In this document: positions 49,961-61,776 of the stretch, piece by piece
Layout: every line of letters starts with the position of its first letter
Numbering within the stretch: position 1 is the first letter of the stretch
Origin: Pyrenopolyporus hunteri
Lineage: Eukaryota; Ascomycota; Sordariomycetes; Xylariales; Hypoxylaceae
NCBI GenBank assembly: GCA_902806595.1
Contig: CADCXC010000003.1
Span: 496,001-560,000, forward strand
Reading direction: 5' to 3'
Length of the DNA: 64,000 bases
Program-made: the position numbers and the translations under genes
Notes under the pieces: generated by a model
What the model saw: only the letters and a program-made list of their open reading frames with translations
The model's database searches: none
Told to the model about the DNA's origin: nothing

Positions 49961-52900
49961 ATATAAAAAAAATAATTATTAATATATTCGAAAATATCTT
50001 TAATTATTTTAAATTAAAATATAAATATATTAAATTTATTTAATATAATTATTCGAAAAAAATACTTAAATTTATCATAAATTAATTCGATAATATAAAT
50101 AATTTTATAACGATATAAATATTTTTTTTATATTCTTTTATAATAATATTATAAAATATTATTAATTAATCGATATAATTTTATTTTATTTATTAAAATT
50201 TTTTTTTAATTTAATTTATATTATTATCGAATTTATATTATAAAATAAAATATACGTTTAAATATTATTTTTTTTAAATATATATAAAAATTTATATATT
50301 GCAATTTTTTTTTATTAATTATTTTAGTTATTATTATAATAATTAATTTATTTTTTTTTATAATATATCGTATATTATATTATTTAAATAAATTATTAAT
50401 CGTAGTTTATTTTTTTTATTTCGTTAAAATATTAATTAAAATATTATATTCGTTAATTTTATTTTTTTATATTTATACATTTATTATATTAAAAAATTCG
50501 AATGGTTTTAAATGATTTATATTATTACATTTATTATTAAAAAATATAATTTAAAATAATACATTTATTATTTTATTTTTAATTTTTTTAATATATTTAA
50601 TATAAATATTTAATAATTTAAACTTCGAAGTTTAATAAATATAAATTTTATTAATCGTTAATAAATTAAAAAATTATATTAAAAGTTTATAATTAATATA
50701 TATAATCGAAATTTTATATATTTATATTATAAAATTATATCTTCGATAAAATTCGATAATAATATATAATTTACGTTTATAAATTTCGTAATTTCGTTAA
50801 ATTTTAATAAAAGTAAAATTATTATAAATTAAAAAAACATTAATCGAATTTTACTTTTATATTATTAAATAATTAACGTTTTATTTCGAAGCGTTCGAAT
50901 ATAATTTAATTAAAATATCGAATTTATATTTATATATTTTAATTACGATTAAAGATAAATTTTTAAATAATAAAAAAGTTAAAAATTCGACGTTTTTTTA
51001 TTTTTATAATATATTATTAATTAATTACGTAAAAAATTTTAAAACTTTAATATAATTTTTAATTTATCGACGATATAAATTAATTATATTAATAAATATT
51101 TTAATTTAATGTTAATTAATAAAAACGAATTAATTTTATAATTTTTTTATTTATTTAAATTTAATTAATAAATAATTATTAATTCGATATATAATTTTAA
51201 CGGTTAATATTTTTTTAAACTTAATAAATATTTTTTTAAATAAAAGTTTTAAATTAATTTATAAAAATCGAAAAAATAAATTATTTAAAATTTATTTTTA
51301 TTATTTTTTTATAATTATATAAATAACGAATATATTATTAATATAAAATATATAATTCGAAAAAATTTTAAAGTTTAAAATTTTTATAAAAAATAATTTT
51401 AAATTAAGAGGTAAAATAACTTCGAAAATTATATATATAAATTTAATAAAAAAAAATCTTACGATTTAAAATTTTTACGACATTTTAATAAATTAAAATT
51501 AAAGAAATTTTAAAATATAAAAAGTAAGTAAATAACGATTATTTAAATAAATAATTATAGTTTAATACTTATATTTAAAATTAAATTTCGAATATAATTT
51601 AATATTTAAATATAATAAATAATTATATATATTAAAAAATTATGTAATTTTTATTTTTAATACGTTTTTATTAATTTAATTATAATTAAACGTTAATTTT
51701 AATTTTATTTATAAATTCGAATTTTTATTTTTATTTATTAAAATTAACTAAATATTTTAATTTAATAAATATTTATTAATAATTTTAATAAATTTATATA
51801 TTTTTATATTAATATTTTTTTAAATTAATCGATTTAATTAATATTTTTAAAAGATAATTTATTATTTTCGTTTCGATTTATTTTATAATTTTATTTTAAA
51901 AAAAAATTTAATTCGATATTAATATAAATTAATAAGGGAAAAATTTAAAATAAACGTAGATTTTAATTCGTAATAAATATATAAATCGTAAATAATTTTT
52001 TTTTAAATTTTTTTAATATAAAAAAGTTTATTTTTACGTTATAAATTTTAAATTATTTTAAAGTATTATTCGATAATAATTTATTTTATAATATTAAAAG
52101 TAGGTATTTTATACGTTTAAACGTTAAAAATGTTATTATAAAAGTTTCGAATAATAAAAAATTCGAAAAAATCGTATTAATAAAAATATTATTAATATTA
52201 ATAATCGAAAATAATACTTATATAATTTTTTAATAATTAATATTTTTTAATGTCGACGTAAAAAATTTTAATATATAATAAAAATTTTAATTAAAAATAT
52301 CGATATTTTTTATATAAAAAAATTATATTTTATTATTATTATATTTTATAAACTTTTTAACGATATATTTAAATCGTAATGTAATTTTTTAAACGATATA
52401 TTTAAATTTATTATAGGAATTTAATTTTTCGAATCGTTCGAATTATTATTCGAATCGTTCGAATCGAATAATAAATCGTTCGAATTATTATTATTATTTT
52501 CGAAAATATTATTATTATTTTTTAAATATTTAATAAAATTTAAAATAAGGTTAATCGGATTTAAAGTAAGTTTATAATATTTCGACAAAATAAAAAAAAA
52601 TTTTAAATAATTATTTTTCTTTTATTTTTTATATTATCTTTAATAATTAAAAAATTTATTCGAATATTAAAACGAATTATTATATTTTATAACTATAAAA
52701 TATCGAATAATAAATAATAATTTTAAAATTTTATAAAGTTTAAACGAATAATAATTTAAATAAATTTTTAAATTTTTTAAATATCGATATTAAATAAAAC
52801 GAAATTAAAAATTTAAAATTTTTTATTATTAATATTAAATAAAAATAAATGTTTAACTTCGAAATTCGAAAGTTAATAACGTTTTATACTTAATTAATTA

Positions 52901-55425
52901 ATTAGTTTATTTTTAATAAAATTTATATTATTACTTTAATTTATTTAAGTAATTTTTTTTAATAAAATATATAAAAATATTTTATTTTTATAACAAAAAC
53001 GTAAAATTATATTTAAATAAAATACTTTTATTAATTTAAAAATAAGGAGGTTAAAACTTCGATTATTTATTTTATTAACTTTAAATTTATATAATTTATT
53101 AATAAAAAAAGTAAAAAAAAAAAAAACACGAATTTTTTTAATAATACGAATTAAATAAATTTCGTAAAAAAAATTTTATTAATATTTTATAAGGAGTTAA
53201 AAAATTTAATAATAAATTTTAATTTAAAAAGTTTAAAAGTAATCGATATTAATAATAATAACTTTAATAATGGTAATAAAATAGTCGTAAATAATTTATT
53301 AACTTTTTTTAAAATCGTAATTTTTCGAGTCGTTTTTTTTTTTACCTTAATATTTTTTCGCGTAAAAAAATATCTAAATTATTTAAACGTTTTCGAAAAA
53401 ATTTAAAATAAATCTATAAAATTTATGTTTATTAAAATTATTTTAATTAATTTTTTAAAATTATAAAACTTATTTTTTTTACGTTTATAAATTTATTATA
53501 GTTTTTTATAAAGGCGTTTTTTTTTTTTACGTTTAAATTATTATTTTTTATATAAATAAAAATAATTTTAATATTATTTTTACGATATTTAATAATCGAT
53601 ACGAATATTAATTTAAAATAAATAATTAATTTTAATATTTTTATTCGAAAATTATTATTATTTTTATTTACGAAATTAATTTTAACTTTTTTAATAATTA
53701 ATATAAATAATTAAAAAAATAATATATATTCCTTTAATAAATTTTTATTTTTTATTATAATTCGACTCGAAATATTTAAAGCTATTTTTCGATATATTTA
53801 TTTATTTCGTATTATTTAAATATATATATTATCTTAAAATTAATTATAATATAATTAAATAAATTAAATATTAAAACGATTAAATGATTAATTTTTTTAA
53901 TAATTATTATTATATTATAAAATTAAAAATATTATTAATTTAAATATTATTTATTTTTATTATTAAAATTATTTATTTTTAAAATTTTATAAATATTTTA
54001 AATATAATTAAAATAATTATAATAAATATATATTTTTTTATTAAGTTTAATTATATATAAATTATTAATAATAAAATATTAAAATTATTTTCGAAAAAAA
54101 ACTTTTTAATATAAATTCGATCGTACATTATTTTTATTATTATATTTTTTATATAAAAAATCGAATTAAACTTAAAAAAAAATATCGATTTATTTAAAAT
54201 TATTTAAAAAACTTTAAATATTATTAAAAAATCGTTAAAACTTATTAAAAAATCGTTAAAAGTTATTAAAAAATCGTTAAAAATTATTAAAAAAATATCG
54301 AAATTTAAAAAAAAAAACGAAATTTATTAAAAGGAAAAAAGTTAATAATTTAATAAAATATAAAAAATATAAAACGTTAATGATATAAATATCGATATTA
54401 ATATTAAAATTTATAATAATTAATTAAAAATTAATATAAACGAAAACGAAATATTATAATTTTAAAAGTTTAAAAAATATATAAAAAAATATTATAAATA
54501 AAACGAAAGTAAATTAATAAATATATAATTTGATGTTATAATTAAAACTTACGAAAAATATATTTAAAAAACCCGTTTTATTAAAAATTTAATTTATTTA
54601 ATAATAAATTTTTCGAATATATTTTATTTTATTTTTACGATTTAAATTTTCGTAATGTTAATTTTTTTTTTAAAAATCGTTTAATAATTTTTAATTATAT
54701 TATACGTTTATTATAATAATTTAAAATTTCGAGTATTTTTATCGATAATTTTACGTTATAAATTTTAATTTTATAACTTATTTATAAATTTATTAATTAA
54801 AGTTTTAAATATATTTTTTTTAAACGAAATTAAAATATTTAATATATTTTACGTAAATATATTTCGAAATATATTTTTAACCTTTATTTTTCGTAATAAA
54901 TTTTAAATATAAAAAAAATAAATTATAACGATTTTATTTTTATTTTATTATAATTTATTTATATTTAATATAAAACGATTATTTAAATTATCGATTAATA
55001 TAATTAAAAATCGATTTTTTAACGTTTATTTAACCATTTATATATTCGTTAAAAAAACTCGGTTAATTAATATACGATTTAAAATATTATAAATTTAAAA
55101 ATTATTATTAAAAAATATAACAATTTTTTTTTTATATTATATATCGATAATTTAAATTTTTATAAATAAAATAACTTTAAATTTAATACGATAAAATTTT
55201 TATATTAAACGTAAAATTTATTTTATTACGAATTTTTTATTAAAAAATCGATTAATTTTAAAAAAATCGAATATTTCGATAAACGTTTTAATTTTTACGA
55301 AAATAATTAAACTCATTTTAATAAAAATTTCGAAACGAAATTTATAAAATTATAATTAATTATTAAATTATATAAATAATTTAAAAAAACGTTTATAAAA
55401 TTAAAAAAAATAATTAATTAATAAT

Positions 55426-56196
55426 GAGCATTGCTATGTGCACTACCTACTTTTGCTATCGGACCCTTATTTGCACTACCAATACAAAAAGTACATCTCC
55501 TACCCCTCACTCGGCCCCACTAACGGATTCCCATACAAAAATGCAGCAATCCAGATAGTCTCTCCGAGTACAGGTACACTTTTTCAATTAAATTTATTGT
55601 ACATATTGAATTTGAATTACATACAGCTCTTCTACCATACATCCCATTATATCCCACCCATTCTAGGGATGCAAAATATAAAAATTACATCGCCATTTTC
55701 GCGTCAATTAGACCTTTCTAATGGTATAAGTTTCATATCGGTGCATGCCCTATTTCAAAAGTTATTTGAATATAAAGTCAATTCAAAGGTATAAGTGGTG
55801 GCCCTGGGGGTGATCATGTGATCCCCTTTAGCGGTCGCATACCCCCTTTGACATCCGTAGGAATTGAGTATATATTCGAATAACTTTTGAAATAGGGCAT
55901 GCACCGATATGAAACTTATACCATTAGAAAGGTCTAATTGACGCGAAAATGGCGATGTAATTTTTATATTTTGCATCCCTAGAATGGGTGGGATATAGTG
56001 GGATATATGGTAGGATGTATGGTGGGAGCTGTATGTAATTGAATCAATTGAAAAAGAGCATAAGGTGTACATTATGTATTAACACGATTGTACGTAGATT
56101 TGTATGTGGGGTTGTTAGATATGGTAGGTATTTTGATGTATTGGTAGTGCAAATAAGGCCCGATAACAAAGCATGGTAGTGCACATAGCAATGCTC
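55426..56196. mobile_element. 771-bp foldback (MITE-like) element with 8-bp target-site duplication
   Basis: The ends are inverted: left GAGCATTGCTATGTGCACTA, right its exact complement. About 50 bp of good terminal match are followed by a diverged middle, then about 170 bp of near-perfect inner inverted repeat (containing CTAGGGATGCAAAATATAAA), with a short central loop around 55795-55835. TTAATAAT flanks both sides directly (55418-55425 and 56197-56204), an 8-bp duplication. It has no transposase, so it is non-autonomous. Eight-bp duplications are typical of hAT-type transposition, but the ends do not prove a superfamily. Unlike its surroundings it is not AT-mutated. Confidence 0.8.
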
Positions 56197-57241
56197 TTAA
56201 TAATAAAAAAAAGTTATCGAAAAAATTTATTAAATATTAAATAATTTTAAAAATATAAAAGTTAATTAACGTTTTTTTATACGAAAAAAAAACGAATAAA
56301 AATATTATTTTATATTTATAATAGAAAAAAAAATAAAAAAACGCGTAGTTTACGTTTAATAATTTATTTAAAAAAAAACTCGATTTTTTTAAAAAATATA
56401 ATTAAAAAATCCGTTTATAAATGTAAAAAATAAAAATTTTAATATATATAATATATTTTATAATTATAATAAATTAAAAACGTAAAATAAAAATAAAATT
56501 AAATAAATAATAATAAAATAATAAAATAAATATTTATAAAATAAAATAAAAATTTTTAATAATGAAAAAAAATTCGTCGAAAATAATTTAAATAAATATA
56601 AATTACGATAAAACGCGCGGGTAAATAATAAAATCGATTAAATAAAAATAAACGAAAATTTATAATATTTTTAATAATTAATTAATAAAAATATACGTAT
56701 TATCGATACGTATTTTAAAAAAAAAATATTTATATATTTAATATTATATAAAAGACGAGTTTTCGTTTATTTCGTTAAATAAATAATTTTTTTTTTAAAC
56801 ATTAAAATTAAATTAATTTTAACATTATTATTTTTATCGTTATTTATTTTTATTATTATTTTATTATTTTATTTACGTACGTATTTATTAATAATTTTTA
56901 AATTTCGAAAAAAAAATTTAAACGTTTAAAATTTTTAATAAAAAAACGAATAAATATAAAAATAATAATAATAAATAATAAAAAACGAAAATTTTTCGAA
57001 ATAAAAAATAAAAAAATTTAATTAAAATTTAATAAATATAAATAAATTAAAAAATTAATCGAATTAAAATTTAAAAATTAATAAATAAAATAAATTTATT
57101 AAAAAATAAAAAAATACGATAAAAACGCGATAAAAAATAAATAAATCGAAATATAAATTTTTAAATAAATTATAAATAATTAATAAAATAATCGAATTAA
57201 ATTAAAAATAAAAAAACGATAAAATTATTTTTAAATTTTAT

Positions 57242-57413
57242 TTAAAATATTAAAAAAATAAATATTAAAATAAATTTTCGTTATTATAAAAATTTACGAA
57301 ATTAATTAATAACGTTTTATATGAAATGTTTTTATAGGTCGTATACCCCGTAAAATCTTAATATTAAATAAAAGCATACGGTATCTGTATGTACCTTATT
57401 ACTTAATAAGGTC
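57242..57413 (+). repeat. Edge repeat, right copy (half mutated)
   Basis: Direct-orientation partner of 35521-35690. Up to about 57325 it is as AT-mutated as the left copy. Beyond that it carries normal C and G (for example GTCGTATACCCCG), so the edge of the block falls inside this repeat. Confidence 0.75.
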
Positions 57414-57478
57414 ACGCAAATCTTTAAAATTCCCGGTCCCGGAGCTGCGGCAAAGATTCTACCGATCGAACCCACTAC

Positions 57479-57518
57479 AGGTAGGTAGGTAGGTAGGTAC
57501 CCAGGTAGGTAGGAGGTA
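57479..57518. repeat. AGGT tetranucleotide tract
   Basis: Run of AGGTAGGT units with GGTACC, an instance of the dispersed spacer motif, between the AT-rich block and the glutaredoxin gene. Confidence 0.8.
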
Positions 57519-57741
57519 CTATTAGTGCTACATCCCGATCCGACGCCTTCGATGCGCCTTATCACAAAACGGGATAATGGTGCAATTCTCTGATTCCTGA
57601 CAAATACCAATTTCCCGCCTCAGTCGCAGCCGTCTCCAAAATCGTGTGCAACTATAAGAATACTGACGCGCCCTGCCAGCTCATAGGGTTACTTCTTTCT
57701 TTCTTCTCCCCTCGTGACTATACCGCGGTTAAATTGTTTTC

Positions 57742-58186
57742 ATGCTCCTAAGCCGTCGACTCTTCTCGTCGTCTGCAATATCTCGAACCATGGCTGACGC
57801 AAAGACCAAAGCCCAGAGCATCATCAACGAGAATGCCGTTGGTAAGTTGCGTACCCACATCATCGCCACTCGTACATATCAGTCACGGTCTCCCCCGAAT
57901 TATCAGTTGACCATTGCTCGCCAACGCAGCCGTGTTCTCCAAGACCTACTGCCCATACTGCCGCGCCTCGAAGCAGCTGCTCAACAGCCTAGGTGCCAAG
58001 TACAAGCTGGTGGAGCTGGATGAGGTGCCCGACGGCCGCGCTCTACAGGATGCGTTGCTAGAAATCTCAGGTCAGCAGACCGTACCCAACATCTGGATCG
58101 GCCAGAAGCACATCGGTGGTAATTCCGACTTGCAAGCTAAGGCTGGCGAGCTGAAGGGGCTGCTCGCCGAGGTTGGGGCTCTATGA
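57742..58186 (+). CDS. Dithiol glutaredoxin, 118 aa (89 to 92 aa core, probable mitochondrial leader)
   Basis: Glutathione-dependent thiol-disulfide oxidoreductase. Exon 1 57742-57841, exon 2 57930-58186; the 88-nt intron starts GTAAGT and ends CGCAG, phase closing to 357 nt. The active site CPYC is at residues 41-44 within VFSKTYCPYC. TVPNIWIGQKHIGG provides the cis-proline and glutathione-binding GG region. The first ATG gives a basic, Ser-rich leader (MLLSRRLFSSSAISRT) like a mitochondrial presequence. A second in-frame ATG (57790, MADAKTK) would give the cytosolic form. A pyrimidine-rich tract precedes the start. The gene lies only about 420 bp from the edge of the AT-rich block. Confidence 0.95.
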
Positions 58187-59096
58187 CGGGTAGACGGCTG
58201 CTCTTGTCGGTTATGAGGAAGCCGTGAAAGGAAATCATTAACCTTGGTATCCACCATGAGAAGAGGCTCTCCCTTGGAGGTGCGTCCGAGTACATCGTTT
58301 ATGGCGACGCAGATCACGTTGCGAGCGAGCTATTCTATAGAATATTGTCAGGAAGGCTCATGATGTTTGGGCGCTTCCACCACAACAAGACCCATACAAA
58401 CGATATAAATTAGTCGAATGGGATTATAGATTCAAATCCACCCGGATTGCAACAAATGTTAAAATCAAGGGCTTAGGGCGACCCTCGTAGGGTATGTGTT
58501 CGAAGTGTAGGGATTAACCTCGGGGTTTCCATGTCGAAATATAAACAAAATTACCCATCCATACGAAGCACCTAATTTAGGTAGGCAATTACTATTAACT
58601 CGTATCTACGATCTCCCCAACGGTCGTCCTGTATCCTTGACATAGACAGGACCATTATTTCTGACAGCCCGTCTGCCTAAAATAAACGTCATCGAGTCAC
58701 AGCCATCACCGAGCCGGAATCATAGCCCCTAACATAGTCCCGTAAGACTCCCAGGCGCGTTTGATACTTAGGGGTAAACGTAAATTGATATCGTTCATGG
58801 GCCGGCTGAGCGGCCTTTCACATATTATACCACCATTCTCGAACGTAACGTAGGCGAGTTGACCCATACAAACTTGTAGTGTAACTCCATGGGAGTAAAA
58901 TACTAACTCATCGAAGTGTATCGTCTCTAACCTTATCAAGACTTAGCAGATAGGTCTGAAGCGACAAGAACCATCTATTCATAACTTACTCAAGACACCA
59001 AGCTTCTGCCATATAAACCCAACAGTAACGCTAGCACCGCATGGAAATGATGACGTAAAGTTTGCTGAATGTAAAAGTCCCGTGTCGAGATGGTGG
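58187..59096. other. Intergenic, no gene seen
   Basis: Downstream of glutaredoxin. Short open frames on the minus strand (58706-58939 and one from 58979) have no recognisable features. Confidence 0.4.
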
Positions 59097-59366
59097 TCAC
59101 CGATGAGGATGTGCCATAGGGCCTGTTTCCTCGGAAATCCTCGAGAGTCCAGAGGATCGAGGTACCTGGAGCTCGTACGAGCGAATATCGGAAGGCAGAG
59201 GTACGTCATCGTCGGCGGCGGCGGCGGCGGTACTGATACTTATAACTGGTAAGGTGGGAGGAGAAGGGCTCGAGCGCCGGAGGGGGCAGTACCACATAGC
59301 TAAGATGATGGCGATTAGGGCGAGCGGGACGAGGATGACAGCAATGGTGCTTGCTGTATCCAACAT
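59097..59366 (-). CDS. Possible small single-pass membrane protein, 89 aa
   Basis: ATG-initiated frame starting with one clear hydrophobic helix (IAVILVPLALIAIILAMWYC). A basic, Ser/Pro-rich tail follows, with a short Ala run encoded by a GCC-type repeat (about 59211-59230). No family recognised. It could be a real small protein or an exon of a longer gene. Confidence 0.35.
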   Translation of the reverse strand: MLDTASTIAVILVPLALIAIILAMWYCPLRRSSPSPPTLPVISISTAAAAADDDVPLPSDIRSYELQVPRSSGLSRISEETGPMAHPHR

Positions 59367-60069
59367 CCTGCCGATTAGGGGGCTAGGGCGGTTTGGGCAT
59401 TGAGCGCTCTGTTGCGGTTGACCGCGTTGGAATGGGATGGCCGGGAGTTCGAGAAGAGTCTTTTGAATTATATCCGAGCTGAGTGCTCACTAGAAAAAGG
59501 GGGGTTCGGAGAAAGAAGAGAGATGTTTGGATCGTATATTCGATTAGTTCTTTTAACTTTCCCGGTTTCAACGACAGATAGTTACATGTACATTGGTCCA
59601 GCACAACTTAACTAAGTATTTAATTTACATTTATAAAGCCAAGTCGGCTCTCTCTGACGTCGGGATTCGTCTCTGGTGTTGATGTTCGCATCTGTATCAA
59701 CCGTCTCCAAAACCCACAATCCCCAACTCCGGCAAACAATAAAGTGCTCTCCGTCACGATGAAACGGAGCCAAGCAGCTCGGGTCGTGGAGAGGAACAGA
59801 GATATCGTCGCATTCGGATCTTTAGCCTACCACAGTATACCCGGACAGGTAGCATGTTCGAATCATCCGGGGGGCCATCTTGCATTACCGAAAGGTAGAC
59901 AGATAGTAAGATTTGGCAAGCTGGGCAAATTGGCACGACCATCATGGCCGTCCCGCGGGATGATACAGTAGTAAGTGGAAAGCTGGGGTAATATACATGA
60001 ATGTACATCTGCTCGACGCTCGAACCGTACAGCTCGCCAGTTTACACGAGACTTCGGCATATGTCTGCG
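59367..60069. other. Intergenic, no gene seen
   Basis: No coherent coding signal. It separates the small ORF from the 3' end of the AIM18-like gene. Confidence 0.4.
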
Positions 60070-61209
60070 TCATACCACCTGCGTGGCAACCGTACCCACC
60101 GGCCTCTCCACAAACTCCATGATCCCTTCGACAATATTCTTCCTTGCCGGCTCGGACGCAACCCTACTACCGGCTAGATAGTTGAGCCACAGCAACCGGG
60201 ATACTCGTTCGTCGGTCACGCGCCCAATCGTGCCCATGCCGGCCTTTCCGTCGTCGAAGGCGATCGTCAACTGGCCGCGAGCGTCGCGAACCAGCAGCAT
60301 CTCCCGCCCCTTGGGCATCTTTCCCCGGTTGAATAAGGCTCGGAAGTCCTTCATGGCCGCTCCGAATGCTTCGTCGCCATACTCGCGGCTATTTCCTTGG
60401 GACCTTGCTGTGATGGCCCGCACGAAACCGTCCCTCAGATGATGGAAGTCGGTATCCCTCACGGGCACGACCCTAAATAGAGAGCGCGGTCGCACCTCCG
60501 ACAAGATGTCATTCCACAGCTTTTCCCCGCGCTCCGGATCCAGCAATGCTTTTCGCAATTCATCCTTTTCGTTCGGTACAAGCGTCGTCGCGATCGGATT
60601 TATCTCCTTGACTAGACGCGACTGTATCGCGGCGATATCCTGCGTCGCGATATAGTACCCCACCATGTAAACCTGTATGCCCAAGAAGCTCACGGTCCTC
60701 ACACCTAGCCCGACTAATGTGTACTCCACGCCATTGATATTCTCCTGACCTCCTTCGGCGCCGAACGAAAGGTCTAATACTCTTGGAAACGTAGGCACGG
60801 TACTATTCCCCGTCGGCACAAACTCCGCCCCGTCTTTGGTGTGGATGACGGTCTTGCGCTTTGAGCCGCCCTCGGTGTTGAAAGGGTCAAGCTTATCCGG
60901 CAGCCCGCTATCCAACTTCTTCGGTTTGCGGAGCTTCTGGTAGAGAAGGTATGACGTGTAGCAAATCCCAACTAGGCCCGTTATCGCACCGCAAAGGAGG
61001 AATGTCTGGCGGCGGGTATGGTAGTCATATGACTCCGTTCGCATGCGATTGATATTAATGTTCTCGACCGCTCGATGAGAGTGCCGCCGAGGTCGTAGGA
61101 ATGTTCGACATTGTTGCGAGTTGTAGTTTACGCAATTGGGACGGTAGCGCGGGCGCGGTATAAGTGGCTTAAGCGCGATACTGTTCGGCGGAGGACGTAT
61201 TGGCTTCAT
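60070..61209 (-). CDS. AIM18-like mitochondrial protein with chalcone-isomerase fold, 379 aa
   Basis: Intronless ATG-initiated frame. The N-terminus is Arg/Pro-rich without acidic residues for about 45 residues, as in a mitochondrial presequence. A hydrophobic helix follows at about 70-90 (TFLLCGAITGLVGICYTSYL). The chalcone-isomerase-like domain spans about 155-375: GVEYTLVGLGVRTVSFLGIQ, FRVVPVRDTDFHHLRDGFVR, GREMLLVRDARGQLTIAFDD and LLWLNYLAGSRVASEPARKN. This arrangement matches fungal AIM18/FMP22 (altered inheritance of mitochondria), an inner-membrane-associated protein whose chalcone-isomerase-like fold binds heme in yeast (recalled knowledge). The length fits the family. Confidence 0.92.
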   Translation of the reverse strand: MKPIRPPPNSIALKPLIPRPRYRPNCVNYNSQQCRTFLRPRRHSHRAVENININRMRTESYDYHTRRQTFLLCGAITGLVGICYTSYLLYQKLRKPKKLDSGLPDKLDPFNTEGGSKRKTVIHTKDGAEFVPTGNSTVPTFPRVLDLSFGAEGGQENINGVEYTLVGLGVRTVSFLGIQVYMVGYYIATQDIAAIQSRLVKEINPIATTLVPNEKDELRKALLDPERGEKLWNDILSEVRPRSLFRVVPVRDTDFHHLRDGFVRAITARSQGNSREYGDEAFGAAMKDFRALFNRGKMPKGREMLLVRDARGQLTIAFDDGKAGMGTIGRVTDERVSRLLWLNYLAGSRVASEPARKNIVEGIMEFVERPVGTVATQVV

Positions 61210-61776
61210 CGTGGGCGACGTCGTATAATTGGATGTTTGGTGACATGGGATATTAAAGTGATAGATGATGCGAATGGGCCGAAAGCTTCAATCGAGACGA
61301 TGAGCTTCATAGGTACCTAGGCAGCTCCACTAAGAGAGGTACCGAGGTACCTTCTATAGCACCATCGTACCTATAAACCTCACTCGGGCCTAAAGAGGTA
61401 CTTAGGCACCTTCACCCACCTCCACAGCCGGGGTATATGCCATTGAACGCCGACGATTTCCGAACTCCGGGCGTGCCCTACGTCACCGGCTACCCCGGTC
61501 CACAGGTAGACTCTAATAAGCCCGAAACCCCTATAAGTCAATATCAGGGGGCGGGAGACGATCCTCATCACACCGGACGCCCTCGTTCGTTATAATTCTA
61601 GCTTTTAAATCCAGCTTCATCTCTACTGGCGACGCCCCTAGCATTAAATCTTCTCCATCACGTAGTACCGAGGCAGTTACGTAGGTAGGCATCGTTTCCA
61701 ATTTTTATGGTATTATGGAATCATTATTTCTCCAAAGCTCTTATTTCCGCGGAACCGAGCATCGAAGCCCTATCCT
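61210..61776. other. Spacer between AIM18-like and 7TM genes
   Basis: Upstream of the AIM18-like gene and downstream of the 7TM gene. It contains AGGTACCTAGG-type motifs at about 61309-61350. No gene recognised. Confidence 0.45.

Larger units (their letters stand above)
35440..57325. repeat. Extremely AT-rich RIP-like mutated block (about 21.9 kb)
   Basis: Gene-free sequence of roughly 5-15% GC in the lines I counted, bounded by normal-composition DNA on both sides. No open frame of note survives except inside two undamaged islands. In six sampled 60-base lines 17 of 19 cytosines lie in CpG; the rest are mostly in ACTT. This is the footprint of C-to-T mutation on both strands at non-CpG sites, as expected from a RIP-type process acting on repeated DNA. 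Internal and terminal repeat copies are still recognisable. The original elements cannot be identified by eye. Confidence 0.9.

Noticed and set aside
55438..56072. Two opposed open frames sharing the same peptide
   Set aside because: They are the two arms of the foldback element read on opposite strands, not genes.
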